Shown here: positions 22,611 through 23,922 of the stretch, in pieces
Layout: each line of letters starts with the position of its first letter
Position numbering within the stretch: the first letter of the stretch is position 1
Origin: an uncultured Hungatella sp.
GTDB lineage: Bacteria; Bacillota; Clostridia; Lachnospirales; Lachnospiraceae
DNA: 23,922 nt
NCBI GenBank assembly: GCA_910588325.1
Contig: CAJUPP010000059.1
Span: 1-23,922, forward strand
Direction of reading: 5' to 3'
Program-made: the position numbers and the translations under genes
Notes under the pieces: model-generated
What the model saw: only the letters and a program-made list of their open reading frames with translations
The model's database searches: none
What the model was told of the DNA's origin: nothing

Positions 22611-23768
22611 GTGAGAAAATCATTGGAGTTATATATCCACATTCCGTTTTGTGCAAAAAAATGCGATTACTGCGATTTTTTGTCGGGGCCAGCCAGCGAG
22701 ATGGTGCGCCATGGGTATGTGGAACAGCTGATTGAAGAGATTAAATGTCAGGGAAAGTCCTGTCAGGGGTATGGGGTAGTTACCGTATTTATAGGAGGCG
22801 GAACACCTTCTATTTTAAGGACAGGAGAAATCCAGGCGATTATGGAGGCTGTGAGGAGGAGCTTTTTTATAGAGTCCAACGCAGAGATTACCATAGAGAT
22901 TAATCCGGGGACGGTTACAAAGGACAAGCTGGAGACGTATCAGGCCTGTGGGATTAATCGTATCAGCATCGGGCTTCAGTCGGCCAATGATCAGGAACTG
23001 AAAGATCTGGGAAGGATTCATACATATGATGAGTTTCTGAAGACGTATCAGAGGGTCCGGATTGCGGGATTTTCCAATGTCAGTGTGGATCTGATGTCGG
23101 CCCTTCCGGGGCAGACTCTTGCTTCCTGGAAGTCTACGCTTAAAAAGGTGGCAATGCTGAAGCCGGAGCATATTTCTGCTTATAGTCTGATGATTGAGGA
23201 GGGGACTCCGTTTTATAAAAGGTATCATGGAAAACCAGGGCTGCTTCCAGGTGAAGATGAGGAGAGGGAGATGTATTATATGACCAAAGCCTTTCTTCGG
23301 GAGCAAGGGTATGAGAGATATGAGATCTCCAATTATGCACGGCCCGGAAGAGAATGCAGGCATAATGTGGGGTACTGGACAGGAGTGGAGTATCTGGGGC
23401 TTGGATTGGGAGCGTCCTCTTATTTTGGAGGACGCAGGTTCCGGAATGAGGCGAATCTGGAAAGGTATCGGAAGATTCGGATGGACGACGAGATCCAGGA
23501 GGTGAATGAGAAGCTGCATCTGGACAGGAAGGAATTGACGGATAAGGACAGGATGGAGGAATTCATGTTTCTGGGACTGCGGTTGATGAGAGGCGTGTCC
23601 GGAAGCGAATTCTTAAGACGGTTTGATCAGAATATGTGGAATGTGTATGGGGATGTACTGAAAAAGCTGGAGGAGAATCACCTGATTGTGGTGGAGAGTC
23701 CGGTGGTGAGGCTCAGTGAATTTGGAATTGATATCAGTAACTATGTGTTGAGTGAATTTTTACTATGA
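22611..23768 (+). CDS. hemW: HemW-type radical SAM heme chaperone
   Basis: Radical SAM protein of 385 residues related to coproporphyrinogen dehydrogenase (HemN). HemW proteins bind heme and deliver it to targets rather than oxidising coproporphyrinogen (known). The iron-sulfur motif is CAKKCDYC (Cys14, Cys18, Cys21) followed by Asp-Phe, lacking the extra cysteine of true HemN. FIGGGTPS and the late HNVGYWTG and GLGLGASSYFGGRR segments are typical. The GTG start at 22611 has AGGA 6 bases upstream; an ATG at 22609 is closed immediately by TGA. The last codons, TTA CTA TGA, are the first bases of the tandem repeat that follows, so the final two leucines are encoded by the repeat unit. In Bacillus hrcA comes next; it is not in this window. 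Confidence 0.95.
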   Translation: MRKSLELYIHIPFCAKKCDYCDFLSGPASEMVRHGYVEQLIEEIKCQGKSCQGYGVVTVFIGGGTPSILRTGEIQAIMEAVRRSFFIESNAEITIEINPGTVTKDKLETYQACGINRISIGLQSANDQELKDLGRIHTYDEFLKTYQRVRIAGFSNVSVDLMSALPGQTLASWKSTLKKVAMLKPEHISAYSLMIEEGTPFYKRYHGKPGLLPGEDEEREMYYMTKAFLREQGYERYEISNYARPGRECRHNVGYWTGVEYLGLGLGASSYFGGRRFRNEANLERYRKIRMDDEIQEVNEKLHLDRKELTDKDRMEEFMFLGLRLMRGVSGSEFLRRFDQNMWNVYGDVLKKLEENHLIVVESPVVRLSEFGIDISNYVLSEFLL

Positions 23769-23922
23769 AAGTCCGCCGCCGAATAGGCGGCATGAAATCA
23801 GGTATGCCAAGTGTGCCCGCCCGACTTTCATGTGTGGTGGTGCGTCCGCCGCCGGGCGCATGGAGGCTTACTATGAAAGTCCGCCGCCGAATAGGCGGCA
23901 TGAAATCAGGTATGCCAAGTGT
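23760..23922. repeat. 108-bp GC-rich tandem repeat (first unit plus part of a second)
   Basis: The 55 bases at 23760-23814 recur without a change at 23868-23922, a period of exactly 108 bases (36 codons); the array runs off the window. Each unit holds nested inverted repeats: ATGAAAGTC (23765-23773) with GACTTTCAT (23823-23831), GCCGCC-GAATA-GGCGGC (23775-23791), and TGCGTCC/GGGCGCA (23841-23860, one wobble). Its base composition is clearly richer in GC than its surroundings. The left boundary falls within the last three codons of hemW. It is not a CRISPR: there is no variable spacer in the part seen. Confidence 0.85.
23765..23922 (+). CDS. Possible open frame through the tandem repeat (truncated by window, doubtful)
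   Basis: From ATG 23765, which overlaps the hemW stop as ATGA, the frame stays open to the window edge and encodes a 36-residue repeat beginning MKVRRRIGGMKSGMPS. Inside the unit, GGAGG (23862-23866) stands 6 bases before the ATG of the next unit (23873), so every unit carries a well-placed ribosome site and start codon. Against coding: one minus-strand frame is also free of stops through the unit, as can happen by chance in GC-rich repeats with a period divisible by three. The peptide is Arg/Pro-rich and matches nothing I know. Confidence 0.2.
   Translation, partial: MKVRRRIGGMKSGMPSVPARLSCVVVRPPPGAWRLTMKVRRRIGGMKSGMPS

Noticed and set aside
22609..22613. ATG start for hemW at 22609
   Set aside because: ATG 22609 is followed directly by TGA in its frame; the gene starts with GTG 22611.
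22815..23519. 234-residue minus-strand open frame opposite hemW
   Set aside because: Antisense of a complete radical SAM gene with intact motifs; the peptide shows no family features.
23760..23922. CRISPR array at the right edge
   Set aside because: The period is 108 bases and nothing seen varies between the copies; CRISPR repeats are shorter and separated by unique spacers. No cas genes are present.

Overview
The window looks like a chromosomal segment of a spore-forming, low-to-mid GC Firmicute, most likely a gut-type Lachnospiraceae/Clostridia member. This is an inference from four things: the spore genes gpr and spoIIP, strong AGGAGG-type ribosome sites, sigma-A-like promoters, and the conserved block comEC-holA-rpsT-gpr-spoIIP-lepA-hemW, which is also the order known from Bacillus. 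No taxonomic search was possible.

Layout. (1) 1-1267 (+): the end of a carbohydrate ABC importer operon, with two MalF/MalG-type permeases, the first cut by the window edge. (2) 1268-1496: a probable decayed tail of a WYL-domain regulator on the minus strand and the gpmI promoter. (3) 1497-3718 (+): gpmI, a hairpin, and a small alpha/beta hydrolase that converges on a zinc-ribbon membrane protein (3722-4453, -). (4) 4711-8816 (-): an amino-acid-type catabolic module, read from right to left as YheO/DauR-like regulator, RidA deaminase, class I aminotransferase and NhaC-family antiporter, closed by a clear terminator. A 216-nt structured inverted-repeat element lies between the regulator and ridA, and a half copy of its end lies next to the terminator. 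(5) 8984-17604 (+): a long collinear run of ABC exporter, DegV, sensor kinase, GerMN lipoprotein, comEC and holA, ending at a bidirectional terminator shared with rpsT (-). (6) 18195-23768 (+): gpr, spoIIP, lepA and hemW. (7) 23760-23922: the start of a GC-rich 108-bp tandem repeat that begins inside the last codons of hemW and runs off the window.

How the genes work together. The rightmost 10 kb mixes housekeeping functions (S20, DNA polymerase III delta, LepA, HemW), DNA uptake (ComEC) and sporulation (SpoIIP for engulfment, GPR for SASP breakdown at germination). The kinase and the GerMN lipoprotein form an envelope-sensing pair without a response regulator beside them. The minus-strand module probably imports or exchanges an amino-acid-like substrate, transaminates it, and clears reactive imine by-products with RidA, under its own regulator.

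The least explained parts are the two non-coding repeat systems: the 7881-8096 element, in which every wobble pair in its long stem is a G-U pair on the plus strand only, and the in-frame 108-bp tandem repeat at the right edge.
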